DNA of 35,431 nt, from the NCBI GenBank assembly GCA_964466055.1, contig CAYXLW010000013.1, forward strand, positions 1 to 35,431, in the 5' to 3' direction. The notes below the pieces were generated by a model. The model searched no databases. It saw only the letters and a list, made by a program, of their open reading frames with translations, and was not told the origin of the DNA. Origin of the DNA: CAYXLW01 sp964466055 (GTDB lineage: Bacteria; Patescibacteriota; Gracilibacteria; GCA-2401425). The position numbers were made by a program, and so were the translations under genes. Each line of letters begins with the position of its first letter. The stretch's first letter is position 1. Below, one piece after another: positions 16,630-24,217 of the stretch.

Positions 16630-17038
16630 GTTGTGATTTTTCGGATCGAGAACTTTTAAACTTACCAATTCCCTCACGCACCACCGACACAACCAAGGGA
16701 AATCATAAGCCTATAATTTGCATAATTTATTGCTTCAATAATTTTCTCAATTTCCGCATATGGATAATACAATCGGCAATTTCTTATTTCGTTTCACAAA
16801 ATTCAGATCAATTTTTTGTGAGTCTTGCAAAACTTCCGCATACAAAAACTTTACCACATTAAGTGTAAGATTAATGGTTTGCAGGGACTGTTTGCATTCA
16901 TTTTTATCAAGCAAAAAATCCTCAATTGCTTTTTATTTGTCTTTTATTCCCTTTTCTTTTGAAAAATCTATATACTCTTTTATGTAAAGTAAGTATGTAC
17001 ACGTTTTGGGTGAGTAGTTGAGCAAAATCAAAACTCAT
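16630..17038 (-). pseudogene. Degenerate tyrosine recombinase (XerC/D- or integrase-like), N-terminal half
   Basis: Read on the minus strand, three frames together give a recognisable tyrosine recombinase. First NYSPKT...YLLYIKEYIDFSKEKG (core-binding domain start), an in-frame TAA (16933-16935), then AIEDFLLDKN, QTINLTLNVVKFLYAEVL and IDLNFVKRNKKLPIVLS. After a frameshift near 16757-16763 follows AEIEKIIEAINYANYRLMI and, after another near 16680, VRELVSLKVLDPKN, the region of the first catalytic Arg. The catalytic C-terminal half with the later His/Arg boxes and the Tyr nucleophile is missing; similarity ends at the tRNA terminator. The gene points towards the 3' end of the tRNA, the usual layout of elements integrated at tRNA genes. 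It is certainly non-functional as a protein. Confidence 0.8.
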
Positions 17039-17040
17039 GA

Positions 17041-17180
17041 CATAGTCTAACACTGGCTATATGCCGAAATTAACATCTCGCTTTTCCTTGCTACGCAAGC
17101 CAGTTCGATGTAAGCTTAGGATCAGTCGCTACGTTAAATACAATAAATTTGGAGTCCTAGGCGATAGGGCAAGAAAATAA
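17041..17180. other. GC-richer non-coding island with inverted repeats
   Basis: This stretch is visibly richer in G and C than its surroundings. It holds ACTGGC (17053-17058) pairing with GCCAGT (17099-17104), and inside it CTTGC-TAC-GCAAG, which could stack into one stem; ACATC/GATGT could compete. A 39-codon basic frame (17061-17180) is present but I do not trust it. It lies between the recombinase relic and the Cys-rich lipoprotein gene and may be part of the former mobile element or a structured RNA. Confidence 0.35.
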
Positions 17181-17199
17181 CCTCATCAATATAAATTAA

Positions 17200-17571
17200 A
17201 TGAACAATATGGGAAATAAAATATTATTATCTATTATCCTCCTTGTTTCAGTGTTGTTGGGTGGATGCAGTCTAAAAAATATTCAACAAGAGAATCAACT
17301 ACAAATCTCTACTGAAAAAAATAAAACTTGTGAGGACGTCGGTGGAAGAGATTTTTATAATAAAGGTCATATAACTGTGTGTGATTTTACAACCCTTGAA
17401 GAGCCAGGAGGTCCACCTGTAGGTTGTGCTTTACATGAAGATTTTTGTCCTACGGATTTTGATGATCCGACTGGAAAAGAATTGTATGAATATTATTGTG
17501 AAGGAAACGAGTTGAAATTTGAAAAATATACTTGCCTAACTGCATGTCAAGATGGTGCTTGTATAAAATAA
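17200..17571 (+). CDS. Cys-rich lipoprotein, unknown function
   Basis: 123 residues. The signal peptide ILLSIILLVSVLLGGC ends in a clear lipobox (LGGC), so the mature protein is a lipid-anchored surface protein of about 100 residues. After the lipidated Cys there are eight further cysteines (in CEDVGG, VCDF, GCAL, FCPTD, YCEG, TCLTACQDGACIK), enough for four disulfides in a small secreted domain. The closing CxxxCxxxxCxx pattern recurs in small bacterial and archaeal surface proteins. An ATG three codons in (17209) is an alternative start. The gene sits beside the recombinase relic and could be cargo of that element. The presence of a thiol-redox membrane protein in the same window (5445-6665) fits a need for disulfide formation. 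Confidence 0.75.
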   Translation: MNNMGNKILLSIILLVSVLLGGCSLKNIQQENQLQISTEKNKTCEDVGGRDFYNKGHITVCDFTTLEEPGGPPVGCALHEDFCPTDFDDPTGKELYEYYCEGNELKFEKYTCLTACQDGACIK

Positions 17572-17674
17572 ACTCTTATTCTTGCCCTTAATTCTATATC
17601 TTGACTGCTCACTTTGTTCTCCTAAATGGAGGAATACAACAATAGTTATTGAAATACCATAATCAATTCCCAAA

Positions 17675-17717
17675 TTTCGCAAAAAAATATTAGATTTCCA
17701 AGGGAATTTTTGCGAAA
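17675..17717. repeat. Long inverted repeat between convergent genes
   Basis: TTTCGCAAAAA (17675-17685) and TTTTTGCGAAA (17707-17717) are perfect 11-bp arms around a 21-nt loop that contains a further TTCC/GGAA pair. It lies between the lipoprotein gene and the convergent large gene and could terminate transcription from either side, though no T-run follows the outer stem. Confidence 0.5.
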
Positions 17718-17734
17718 CTTCGCATATACCAAAA

Positions 17735-19813
17735 CTAAAGTCTTTCCCCTCTTATATTCCCATGATTTTTAAGATCATTAACCTGTTTTTGTTGTTTCTG
17801 AACTAGTGAAGCTAAAGAAAAGTAATCTTTAAAAGTAATTTTATTACCACCAAATGTTATAGATTTATCTACCATAACTTTCCATATACCGTATTCATCA
17901 TCTGTTTCTATTAGAGCTCCCTTTGAATTTGCTCTTTTTAAAATATTATCCATAAACTCTTCGATTTTTGCTTGAGGAAATCCTTTAATTCCAACTTTCT
18001 TAAATCCTTCTGTAGCTATCATAATATATAGAGATTGCAGATTTAATTCTTCTGATTTTTTATTTAGCCAAGTCCCATCTATTATAGAATCAAATGAATG
18101 TATTTTTTCATCAATAAGTTTTAAAACTTGATTTTTAGCTTCTACTCTAATATTTTTAGGAGATGTATAATTTAAATTATTATGAAGCCACCCATGATTT
18201 TTTTTGTCTTTTTCTATCAAAGGCTCTATAAAAGAAATATATGCGTCTCGCAATTCTTTAGGAAAACTAGAATGAGATATTTTATTTTCATCCATTTTTT
18301 CCACCAAACCTTTCCAATAGTTTAATTTATATATAGTCTTTTCAGCAGCTTTTTTCAAATTACTATTTTCTCTAACTAGGTAGTCTACAGTCCCAAAATC
18401 ATCTGGCATTAAACTTACTGTTTTAGATAAATAAACTAAAGGATCTTCATTTACTTCTAATGGTGCAACCCCATAATCTTCCAGTAATAGCTCTGCTGTA
18501 TTGATTATATTCCATCCTCCATAAATTTTATTTATAAAATCTACAGTATCTCTTACTTCTAACCATCCCGAAACATCTCTATTTCTATTTGGCATATTTT
18601 TATCAAGGAAAGGCGTTATATGTGCATCCCATAATTTACCAACTCCCAATGAAGCTAACATTCCTGCAACTAGTCCAACTATAAGCTTAGCTACTGGATG
18701 AGGTATTTTCATTGCCGCCATAGCTCCTGCCATAAATCCTCCAAATTCTACTGATGTTTTAGCAAGAAAATCTAGCTTATTATCTGTATGTTCTAGATCA
18801 TAAATTAGAGCACAAGCAAAAACGATTCCTCCGACTTTAGCAAATTCATTTATAAACTTTTGATAATTAGCATATTTTTCAGCTTTTAATAATACTTCTA
18901 TACATCTAGGATTATTTTCAAATTTTGCTCTTTCAACAGGATTAATAAGAGATTTTTTTAGAGACTTGATTATCTCTGGATTTTTTTTGCCCAAAATTTC
19001 TAACTGAGCAATTACTTCGCTATTTATTCCTAATTTTTTACATAAGTTTATCTCTGCTTTATTAAAATTTAAGCTATTTAAGTCGATTTTTCCAAGCTCT
19101 ATTTTTCCTTCTAATAAAGTTCCTCCTCCAGGAGGAGGAACTACCTCCGGAGAAGAAATATCTTCAGAAAAAGATTGGCTTGACTGTTTTGAATTAAGTC
19201 TATTTACGGGTAAAGTAGCAAAAGTTTGTCCAGATATTTTAACTAAAATATTATCAATTAATTTTGGAGTAATACTACCATTTTCAATATAAATTGGTAT
19301 TTTAGAATTATGCTCATATCTAGTTTCAAGATGAAGATGTATATTCGGAGGAAATGTGCTAATTGCTGAAGGAAATCCAATTATCGCAGGATCAGGGACA
19401 AAGGTAATTTTTAAATCTAGAATAGTATCTATATAATTATTTAGCTTATCAATATAAGTAGAAAATTCACCATCACTAATAGCGTTATTTTTGTCTGTAT
19501 CAAAATTCATCATTTCTATTATTTCAGGTATTTCTTTTTGTTTTGTTATAGAACTAACAATTAATTTAAAAATCATCTCTTCTACTGGGTTACCCTTTAT
19601 TTTTTCTAGTAATGCCTCAAATCTTTTATACCGTTCTTTTGCAATTTCATCTTTATCTTTACCTTCAATAGAATCTTTCATAGAATCATAATCACCATCT
19701 TTTTTATCAACTATCCCAACTTTATTCTGGATAATCCCAATATCAAGATTAAGAAATTTATTATTTTCTATAAAAGATAAGTAATTATGTGAATTTTTTG
19801 GGATATTTCTCAT
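17735..19813 (-). CDS. Large protein with EF-hand loop and glycine-zipper hydrophobic region, unknown function
   Basis: 692 residues without signal peptide. Residues 105-116 (DTDKNNAISDGE) match a canonical calcium-binding EF-hand loop. About 225-232 is a Pro/Gly-rich hinge (VVPPPGGG). About 325-400 contains two hydrophobic stretches, VGGIVFACALIY and the glycine-zipper-like FGGFMAGAMAAMK...KLIVGLVAGMLASLGVGK, which could insert into a membrane. The C-terminal 280 residues are mixed helical. I do not recognise a family. Hydrophilic arms around a glycine-zipper hairpin are seen in some pore-forming and secreted effectors, but nothing here proves that. It follows the 108-residue gene by 20 nt on the same strand and is probably co-transcribed. 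Stop codon TAG. Confidence 0.75.
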   Translation of the reverse strand: MRNIPKNSHNYLSFIENNKFLNLDIGIIQNKVGIVDKKDGDYDSMKDSIEGKDKDEIAKERYKRFEALLEKIKGNPVEEMIFKLIVSSITKQKEIPEIIEMMNFDTDKNNAISDGEFSTYIDKLNNYIDTILDLKITFVPDPAIIGFPSAISTFPPNIHLHLETRYEHNSKIPIYIENGSITPKLIDNILVKISGQTFATLPVNRLNSKQSSQSFSEDISSPEVVPPPGGGTLLEGKIELGKIDLNSLNFNKAEINLCKKLGINSEVIAQLEILGKKNPEIIKSLKKSLINPVERAKFENNPRCIEVLLKAEKYANYQKFINEFAKVGGIVFACALIYDLEHTDNKLDFLAKTSVEFGGFMAGAMAAMKIPHPVAKLIVGLVAGMLASLGVGKLWDAHITPFLDKNMPNRNRDVSGWLEVRDTVDFINKIYGGWNIINTAELLLEDYGVAPLEVNEDPLVYLSKTVSLMPDDFGTVDYLVRENSNLKKAAEKTIYKLNYWKGLVEKMDENKISHSSFPKELRDAYISFIEPLIEKDKKNHGWLHNNLNYTSPKNIRVEAKNQVLKLIDEKIHSFDSIIDGTWLNKKSEELNLQSLYIMIATEGFKKVGIKGFPQAKIEEFMDNILKRANSKGALIETDDEYGIWKVMVDKSITFGGNKITFKDYFSLASLVQKQQKQVNDLKNHGNIRGERL

Positions 19814-19833
19814 TTTTATTTTAAGTATACAAT

Positions 19834-20160
19834 TTATATTAACGTTCCTAATACTTCTTCTAAATTTATAATTTCTTCTTCATCCTTCTTAAAACTCTTT
19901 TTTTCTGATTCAATTCTAGATTTATTAATCTCTTTATGGGCATACTTTTCTAAAAATTCTAAAAAATCAGGATGAATTTCAAAAACCTTTTTTATAAGTT
20001 TTTCTTGATTTTCTTTAGTATTAATCAAAATAGAAAGCAAAACATCTAATTGTCCTTCAAATAAACTATCTAGCTTATCCAAAATCTTCTGTTTTGATTT
20101 CGAACTTACTAGAACTGAAATATTCAGTATATCGATTATTTTTTGTTTTTTTTCATTCAT
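19834..20160 (-). CDS. Small helical protein, unknown function
   Basis: 108 residues from the ATG at 20160 (MNEKKQKIIDILNISVL). A TTG further upstream (20187) is ruled out as a start because the -10 box TACAAT (20178-20183) lies within the codons that would follow it. The protein is almost all helix with a charged C-terminal tail (KSFKKDEEEIINLEE), without membrane segments or known motifs. It precedes the 692-residue gene by 20 nt and could be its partner or chaperone; that is only context. Confidence 0.65.
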   Translation of the reverse strand: MNEKKQKIIDILNISVLVSSKSKQKILDKLDSLFEGQLDVLLSILINTKENQEKLIKKVFEIHPDFLEFLEKYAHKEINKSRIESEKKSFKKDEEEIINLEEVLGTLI

Positions 20161-20177
20161 ATTTAGTTGTTCCGCTA

Positions 20178-20206
20178 ATTGTATCAAATTTTTATGAAAA
20201 ACTCAA
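20178..20206 (-). promoter_or_regulatory. Promoter of the gene pair 20160-17735
   Basis: On the minus strand TTGAGT (20201-20206) and TACAAT (20178-20183) are 17 bp apart, with the start near 20171, about 11 nt before the ATG at 20160. Confidence 0.65.
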
Positions 20207-20324
20207 CTATAATGTCCCTAAAAGAAACAGAAAGTTAAGTTAATATTATAGCCGAATATGTACTATAAAAATCCTTAAAAAAAGTTAATTTCCAAGTGTA
20301 TATATTGCTCAATTCCTATTTAAA

Positions 20325-20357
20325 TTAAGGATGCAACTCTCAGAGTTGCTCCATTAA
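20325..20357. repeat. Intergenic hairpin behind the gene at 20414-20764
   Basis: TTAAGGA-T-GCAACTC, loop TCA, GAGTTGC-TCC-A-TTAA forms a 14-bp stem with one bulge on each side. It is the only strong structure between 20188 and 20413 and lies 57 nt behind the stop of the minus-strand gene, so it may act as its terminator although the following T-run is weak. Confidence 0.5.
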
Positions 20358-20413
20358 GGGATAATTTCAAAACTATTTCTTTCTCTATCTTATTATTAAA
20401 TATTTTTCTTAAC

Positions 20414-20764
20414 TTACACCTCTTGGGGCTTTCCCGTTGAATTTTTCTTCGGAAAACCCATGGTTCCAAGATAATCATTTGCTGGATGAACAGAATCCAT
20501 AATTGCGAAAAGTCTCTCTCCCATATTTTTATCTAAAAATTCTATTATATTATTATTTAAAGGTAAATTTTGCCTCCTGAATTTTTCTCTTAACTGCATA
20601 ATTTGAACTAGAATAATACTATTTTTTTCTTCCAATAAATCTTTAACAGAAAGAGAATTTAGATATGCCCACAACCTATCATTTTCTCTCGATTTTTCTA
20701 TTATAGAAGGAGAAGGAACTTGAAGAATTTCCGTTAATCGATTTATGGCATCATTTCTTTCCAT
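20414..20764 (-). CDS. Small hypothetical protein
   Basis: 116 residues from the ATG at 20764 (MERNDAINRLTEILQVPSPS). Two upstream in-frame ATGs (20791, 20785) overlap or directly follow the -10 box TAGAAT (20790-20795), so the later ATG is chosen. The protein is mostly helical and charged, ends in a Pro/Gly-rich tail (YLGTMGFPKKNSTGKPQ), and has no known motif. Single-gene unit with its own promoter. Confidence 0.6.
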   Translation of the reverse strand: MERNDAINRLTEILQVPSPSIIEKSRENDRLWAYLNSLSVKDLLEEKNSIILVQIMQLREKFRRQNLPLNNNIIEFLDKNMGERLFAIMDSVHPANDYLGTMGFPKKNSTGKPQEV

Positions 20765-20789
20765 ACAATAAATTTTAAAAAACATAAGC

Positions 20790-20818
20790 ATTCTACATGA
20801 AAATCATAAAAAATGCAA
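20790..20818 (-). promoter_or_regulatory. Promoter of the gene at 20414-20764
   Basis: On the minus strand TTGCAT (20813-20818) and TAGAAT (20790-20795) are 17 bp apart. The start would be near 20783, about 19 nt before the ATG at 20764. Confidence 0.65.
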
Positions 20819-20828
20819 ATAAATAAAA

Positions 20829-21105
20829 TATAATGGCATAGGGTGGATTTTATATAAAAAAACAAATTTATTATATGATTTCTTTTTTCTTCCACCTTAA
20901 AAAATTAAATTTTTTTAGAAGTTTTAATAATTTCTTTAATCTGCCGAATTGTAAAAGAACTAATTATTAACAACTAAAACCTCTGGGATTAGAAGTTTTA
21001 GAGTAGCATATAAATTTGTAATATAGTTGATAAAGTTGTTCCAATTCTGGCATACCATGTCCGCCTTTTATACTGCAGTAAACATCTTTTAAGAAGATGT
21101 TTTTG
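20829..21105 (+). other. Non-coding stretch with strong hairpins, candidate small RNA(s) or leader
   Basis: No protein gene fits in 20792-21153. On the plus strand a TATAAT (20829-20834) is followed by TAGGGTGGA pairing with TCCACCTTA (about 20838-20899, one wobble) around an inner ATATAA/TTATAT stem, then a T-rich tail. A second unit holds CTAAAAC-C-TCT, loop, AGA-A-GTTTTAG (about 20974-21002) and CAACTA/TAGTTG, and ends in the terminator at 21081-21105. The second unit could be a free small RNA or an attenuating leader of the downstream dehydrogenase gene. It matches none of RNase P RNA, tmRNA, SRP RNA motifs that I could look for. Confidence 0.35.
21081..21105 (+). terminator. Rho-independent terminator of the candidate RNA
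   Basis: AACATCTT (21081-21088) pairs with AAGATGTT (21094-21101), an 8-bp stem with a 5-nt loop, followed by a T-run. It lies about 50 nt upstream of the dehydrogenase ATG, with no protein gene ending before it on this strand, so it must end a non-coding RNA or act as an attenuator. Confidence 0.7.
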
Positions 21106-21153
21106 TTTTAAAGAAAATTGTTTATAGTCATCATGATTTTTTTAATCTAAAAA

Positions 21154-22767
21154 ATGATTTCAATACAACAAATTATCCTACCTATTACTCACTCTAAAGA
21201 CGAACTACAAAAAAATATTGCTAAGATATTAGGAGTAACTTTTAATGAAATAAAAAATTTTACTGTTACAAAACGTGCCATAGACTCTCGCAAAAAATGT
21301 CAGATGATCTATTTTGTCTATTCCGTAGAATTAACAATTGAGAATGAATCTACTATATTAAAAAATAAAACAGCCAAAAAAAACGCTAAATATCACCGTA
21401 TAGAAATAAAAGAACCGTATATTTATAATATTCCTCAAATAAATACAGATAAAATAAAAGAAAGACCTGTTATTGTAGGAAGTGGTCCATGTGGGCTATT
21501 TTCTGCTTTAATTTTAGCAAAAGCTGGAATGAAACCTCTTGTAATAGAACGTGGTGGAGACATAGATTCACGTATAAAAGATGTTGAAACCTTCCTTGCA
21601 ACTGGAATTTTAAATATAAAATCAAATGTGCAATTTGGTGAAGGCGGAGCAGGAACCTTTTCCGATGGAAAATTAAACACCTTAATTACAAACCCACGCA
21701 TAAAGTATGTTTTTGAAGAATTCGTAAAAGCTGGAGCTCCAAATAGTATTTTATTTGATGCTCAACCTCATATTGGTACAGATAAAATTAGAAACGTTGC
21801 TAAAAATCTTAGAAAATTAATTGAAAATTTAGGTGGTGAAGTTCGTTTTAATACTAAACTTACTGATATTAAAATTAGTGATAACAAACTAAATGCAATC
21901 ATTTTAGATGATAAGGAAGAAATAAAAACAGAAACACTTGTATTAGCAATTGGATATTCAGCTCGTGATACTTATGAACTGCTTTATAGCCGAAAAATAA
22001 ATATTATTCAAAAGCCATTTTCAATTGGAGTAAGAATCGAACATAAAGCTGAAATGATAAATAAAGCTCAATACGATAAATTTTATGACAATGAAAAACT
22101 TGGAAGTGCCAGATATAAACTAGTAGCCCATAATGAAAACAATAGAAGTGTTTACACTTTTTGCATGTGTCCCGGAGGATACATAATGCCATCTTCTTCA
22201 GAAGAAGGCGTAGTAGTTACTAATGGTATGAGTGAATATTCTAGAAATGGTGAAAATTCAAATTCAGCATTACTTGTAAATGTAGGACCAAAAGATTTTG
22301 GATCAGAACATCCACTTGCAGGCATTGAATTCCAAAGAAAATTAGAAAGAAAAACCTTTGAACTTGGGGGGAATAATTATTATGCACCAATTCAATTAGT
22401 AGGAGATTTTTTAAAAAAACAAAAATCTCAAAAAATAAAAAGTATAAATCCAAGCTACAAGCCAGGAGTTAAACTCACATCATTAGATGAGTGTCTGCCA
22501 GATTTTGTAGCCTCAAGCTTAAGAGAAGCTCTTCCAAAATTAGATAATAAAATAAAGGGGTTTGCAAACCCTGATGCTGTTTTAACAGCAATTGAAACAC
22601 GCTCCTCTTCACCAGTTCGTATAACAAGAGATATAGAAAATTTCCAATCAAATATTATTGGAATATATCCAGCTGGTGAAGGAGCTGGCTATGCAGGAGG
22701 GATTGTTTCTTCAGCTATTGATGGTATGCGAGTTAGTGAAGCAATTATAGCCAATCAAAATAAATAA
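21154..22767 (+). CDS. FAD-dependent dehydrogenase, COG2509 type
   Basis: 537 residues. An N-terminal domain of about 95 residues precedes the Rossmann FAD-binding motif VIVGSGPCGLFSALILAKAG (about 107-126) with the acidic ribose residue in VIERGG. Further conserved blocks are NVQFGEGGAGTFSDGKLNT, AIGYSARDT, FSIGVRIEH, FCMCPGGYIMPSSSEEGVVV and the C-terminal GIYPAGEGAGYAGGIVSSAIDG, which closes the FAD site. This is the pattern of uncharacterised NAD(P)/FAD-dependent dehydrogenases found in many bacteria. The substrate is unknown. Single-gene unit downstream of a possible attenuator. Confidence 0.88.
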   Translation: MISIQQIILPITHSKDELQKNIAKILGVTFNEIKNFTVTKRAIDSRKKCQMIYFVYSVELTIENESTILKNKTAKKNAKYHRIEIKEPYIYNIPQINTDKIKERPVIVGSGPCGLFSALILAKAGMKPLVIERGGDIDSRIKDVETFLATGILNIKSNVQFGEGGAGTFSDGKLNTLITNPRIKYVFEEFVKAGAPNSILFDAQPHIGTDKIRNVAKNLRKLIENLGGEVRFNTKLTDIKISDNKLNAIILDDKEEIKTETLVLAIGYSARDTYELLYSRKINIIQKPFSIGVRIEHKAEMINKAQYDKFYDNEKLGSARYKLVAHNENNRSVYTFCMCPGGYIMPSSSEEGVVVTNGMSEYSRNGENSNSALLVNVGPKDFGSEHPLAGIEFQRKLERKTFELGGNNYYAPIQLVGDFLKKQKSQKIKSINPSYKPGVKLTSLDECLPDFVASSLREALPKLDNKIKGFANPDAVLTAIETRSSSPVRITRDIENFQSNIIGIYPAGEGAGYAGGIVSSAIDGMRVSEAIIANQNK

Positions 22768-22926
22768 GATTTATTAGAAATTTTTCATTTTATAATTAAG
22801 TTATTAATAATTAGTATTTAAAAGTTTCACTATCAAAGTTTTATTATATTTCATATAATATAGCTGTGCTAATAATATTATTTAGTTTTAGCAAATTATA
22901 TCCATAATTTTATTCTTTTTCATACA

Positions 22927-23712
22927 ATGAAAACATGTGTCGCATACTGCATTGGTGATAAATTTCTTACTAAAGATTTGTCTATTTTTCTAGATAAAAA
23001 CTTCACTACGATCATTTATAAAAATGTTACTCTTATACCACACAAACAAGGGAAAATCATTATTTTTAATTTTGGGACATTAGTATTTTGGGATTTAGAC
23101 ATAAAAACCATTGATGAGTTTATTTATAAGTTAAATGATTATGTTGTAGGAGAATTAACCCCACCAATTATTGATGAATTTTCTTATTCTCAAGGTAAAG
23201 AATTTTCTATTAAACAAGATAATTTAATAATTAAATTTAGAGATAATAATGATGAAAAAATTGCTATTTCTTATGTTATTGCACAATCAATAAAGCTATC
23301 TCAATTTGAGGAATCAATAACTTATACAATAAATGAAACTGTTAACATTCCTAAAACAATTATTAAAAATGGGAAAATAAGCCTATCTGATAAAAAAATA
23401 TCACAGCTTAGAGGAGATCTTTTTCTTAAAAAAAGTAATGTAAATTTACAATATGAATTATTAGACACTCCTGATTTTTTTTGGGACTTCCCAGAACTTG
23501 AAACTTATTATCATAAAACCTCTAATTATCTCGAAATAAAAAATCGTGTTATAGCTTTAAATAAAAAATTAGAAATTATTCACGAATTATTTGAAATGTT
23601 ATCAGATGAACAAAAACACAATTATTCTTCTAAATTAGAGTGGATAATAATAATCTTAATCTTAATTGAAATTGTTGTGAGTTTTGTAGAAAAATTTGTT
23701 TCAATATTATAA
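22927..23712 (+). CDS. DUF155 / RMD1-YagE family protein
   Basis: 261 residues. Family features: FNFGTLVFWDLD near residue 55, IAISYVIAQSIKLSQFE near 120, the block LLDTPDFFWDFPELETYYHK followed by YLEIKNRVIALNKKLEIIHEL, and a C-terminal membrane helix (LEWIIIILILIEIVVSFVEKF). This matches the DUF155 (RMD1/Sif2/YagE) family, known in fungi from meiotic division and mitochondrial proteins and widespread but uncharacterised in bacteria. Membrane anchoring by the C-terminal helix is predicted. It is followed after 36 nt by a small unknown gene. About 160 nt upstream of it are AT-rich with no certain promoter. Confidence 0.85.
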   Translation: MKTCVAYCIGDKFLTKDLSIFLDKNFTTIIYKNVTLIPHKQGKIIIFNFGTLVFWDLDIKTIDEFIYKLNDYVVGELTPPIIDEFSYSQGKEFSIKQDNLIIKFRDNNDEKIAISYVIAQSIKLSQFEESITYTINETVNIPKTIIKNGKISLSDKKISQLRGDLFLKKSNVNLQYELLDTPDFFWDFPELETYYHKTSNYLEIKNRVIALNKKLEIIHELFEMLSDEQKHNYSSKLEWIIIILILIEIVVSFVEKFVSIL

Positions 23713-23748
23713 TAATTAAGATAATTTTTTGGCATTAAATACTTTATT

Positions 23749-24120
23749 ATGGGATCAAAATCACGCAAATACATTATGAATGAAACAGGAGATACAAGAA
23801 GTTCAGCTAAAAAAGACGAACATAAAAGGTTAATTGAAAAATTTTTAGACAAAGGTTATGAGATTGAATCTCAGGAGTCAGAAGATGAAGAAGGATTAAA
23901 TAAGGAGCTTATTAGTAAATCTTTTACCACAATTCTTAGTCCTTCAAATAGCTCATTACCTACTATAAAGTTTGAAGCAAATGAGATTTTTGGAAATTAC
24001 GATTATGAAAAACAAATATTTGATGCCTTTGAATTCCCAAAATTTGAACTTAATGCATATAAAAAAGGATCCGATCTAAAAACTTACAATGATCCTTGGG
24101 ATAAGCTTGATATTAGTTAA
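23749..24120 (+). CDS. Small acidic hypothetical protein
   Basis: 123 residues (MGSKSRKYIMNETGD...), charged, with an acidic patch (ESQESEDEEG), then a region rich in aromatic residues (FGNYDYEKQIFDAFEFPKFE). No membrane segment or known motif. Probably in one transcript with the DUF155 gene upstream. A second ATG ten codons in is possible. Followed by two REP-like palindromes. Confidence 0.6.
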   Translation: MGSKSRKYIMNETGDTRSSAKKDEHKRLIEKFLDKGYEIESQESEDEEGLNKELISKSFTTILSPSNSSLPTIKFEANEIFGNYDYEKQIFDAFEFPKFELNAYKKGSDLKTYNDPWDKLDIS

Positions 24121-24128
24121 TACCCTCC

Positions 24129-24210
24129 GTCATTCCTGCGCAGGCAGGAATCCAGCTCTTATCTTTAAGAAAATCCTAAAATAGATTCCCGCATACACGG
24201 AAATGATAAG
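24129..24210. repeat. Pair of REP-like palindromes (copies 2 and 3)
   Basis: Copy 2 (24129-24153) contains the perfect inverted repeat ATTCCTGC-GCAG-GCAGGAAT. Copy 3 (24184-24210) is its inverted, degenerate form (GATTCCC...GGAAATGA), so together they make a head-to-head pair as in BIME elements. They fill the gap between convergent genes and may also end transcription. A third relative lies at 6676-6698. Confidence 0.6.
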
Positions 24211-24217
24211 CGGATTT

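Noticed and set aside
16614..16987. Two plus-strand frames of 82 and 75 residues behind the tRNA
   Set aside because: The first overlaps the tRNA terminator, and both are antisense to the tyrosine recombinase relic.
17046..17123. Integron-like attI/attC site (GTCTAAC and GTTAAAT fit the RYYYAAC and GTTRRRY boxes)
   Set aside because: The boxes are short, not complementary to each other over their full length, and the recombinase relic lacks the part that would identify an integron integrase. Too weak to call.
17061..17180. 39-codon basic reading frame
   Set aside because: Short, no homology recognised, lies in a structured GC-richer island; coding nature not supported.
20974..21105. tracrRNA or CRISPR repeat-like sequence (GTTTTAGAG next to a complementary CTAAAAC)
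   Set aside because: No repeat array and no cas gene in the window; the pairing is a local hairpin and is better described as a candidate structured RNA.
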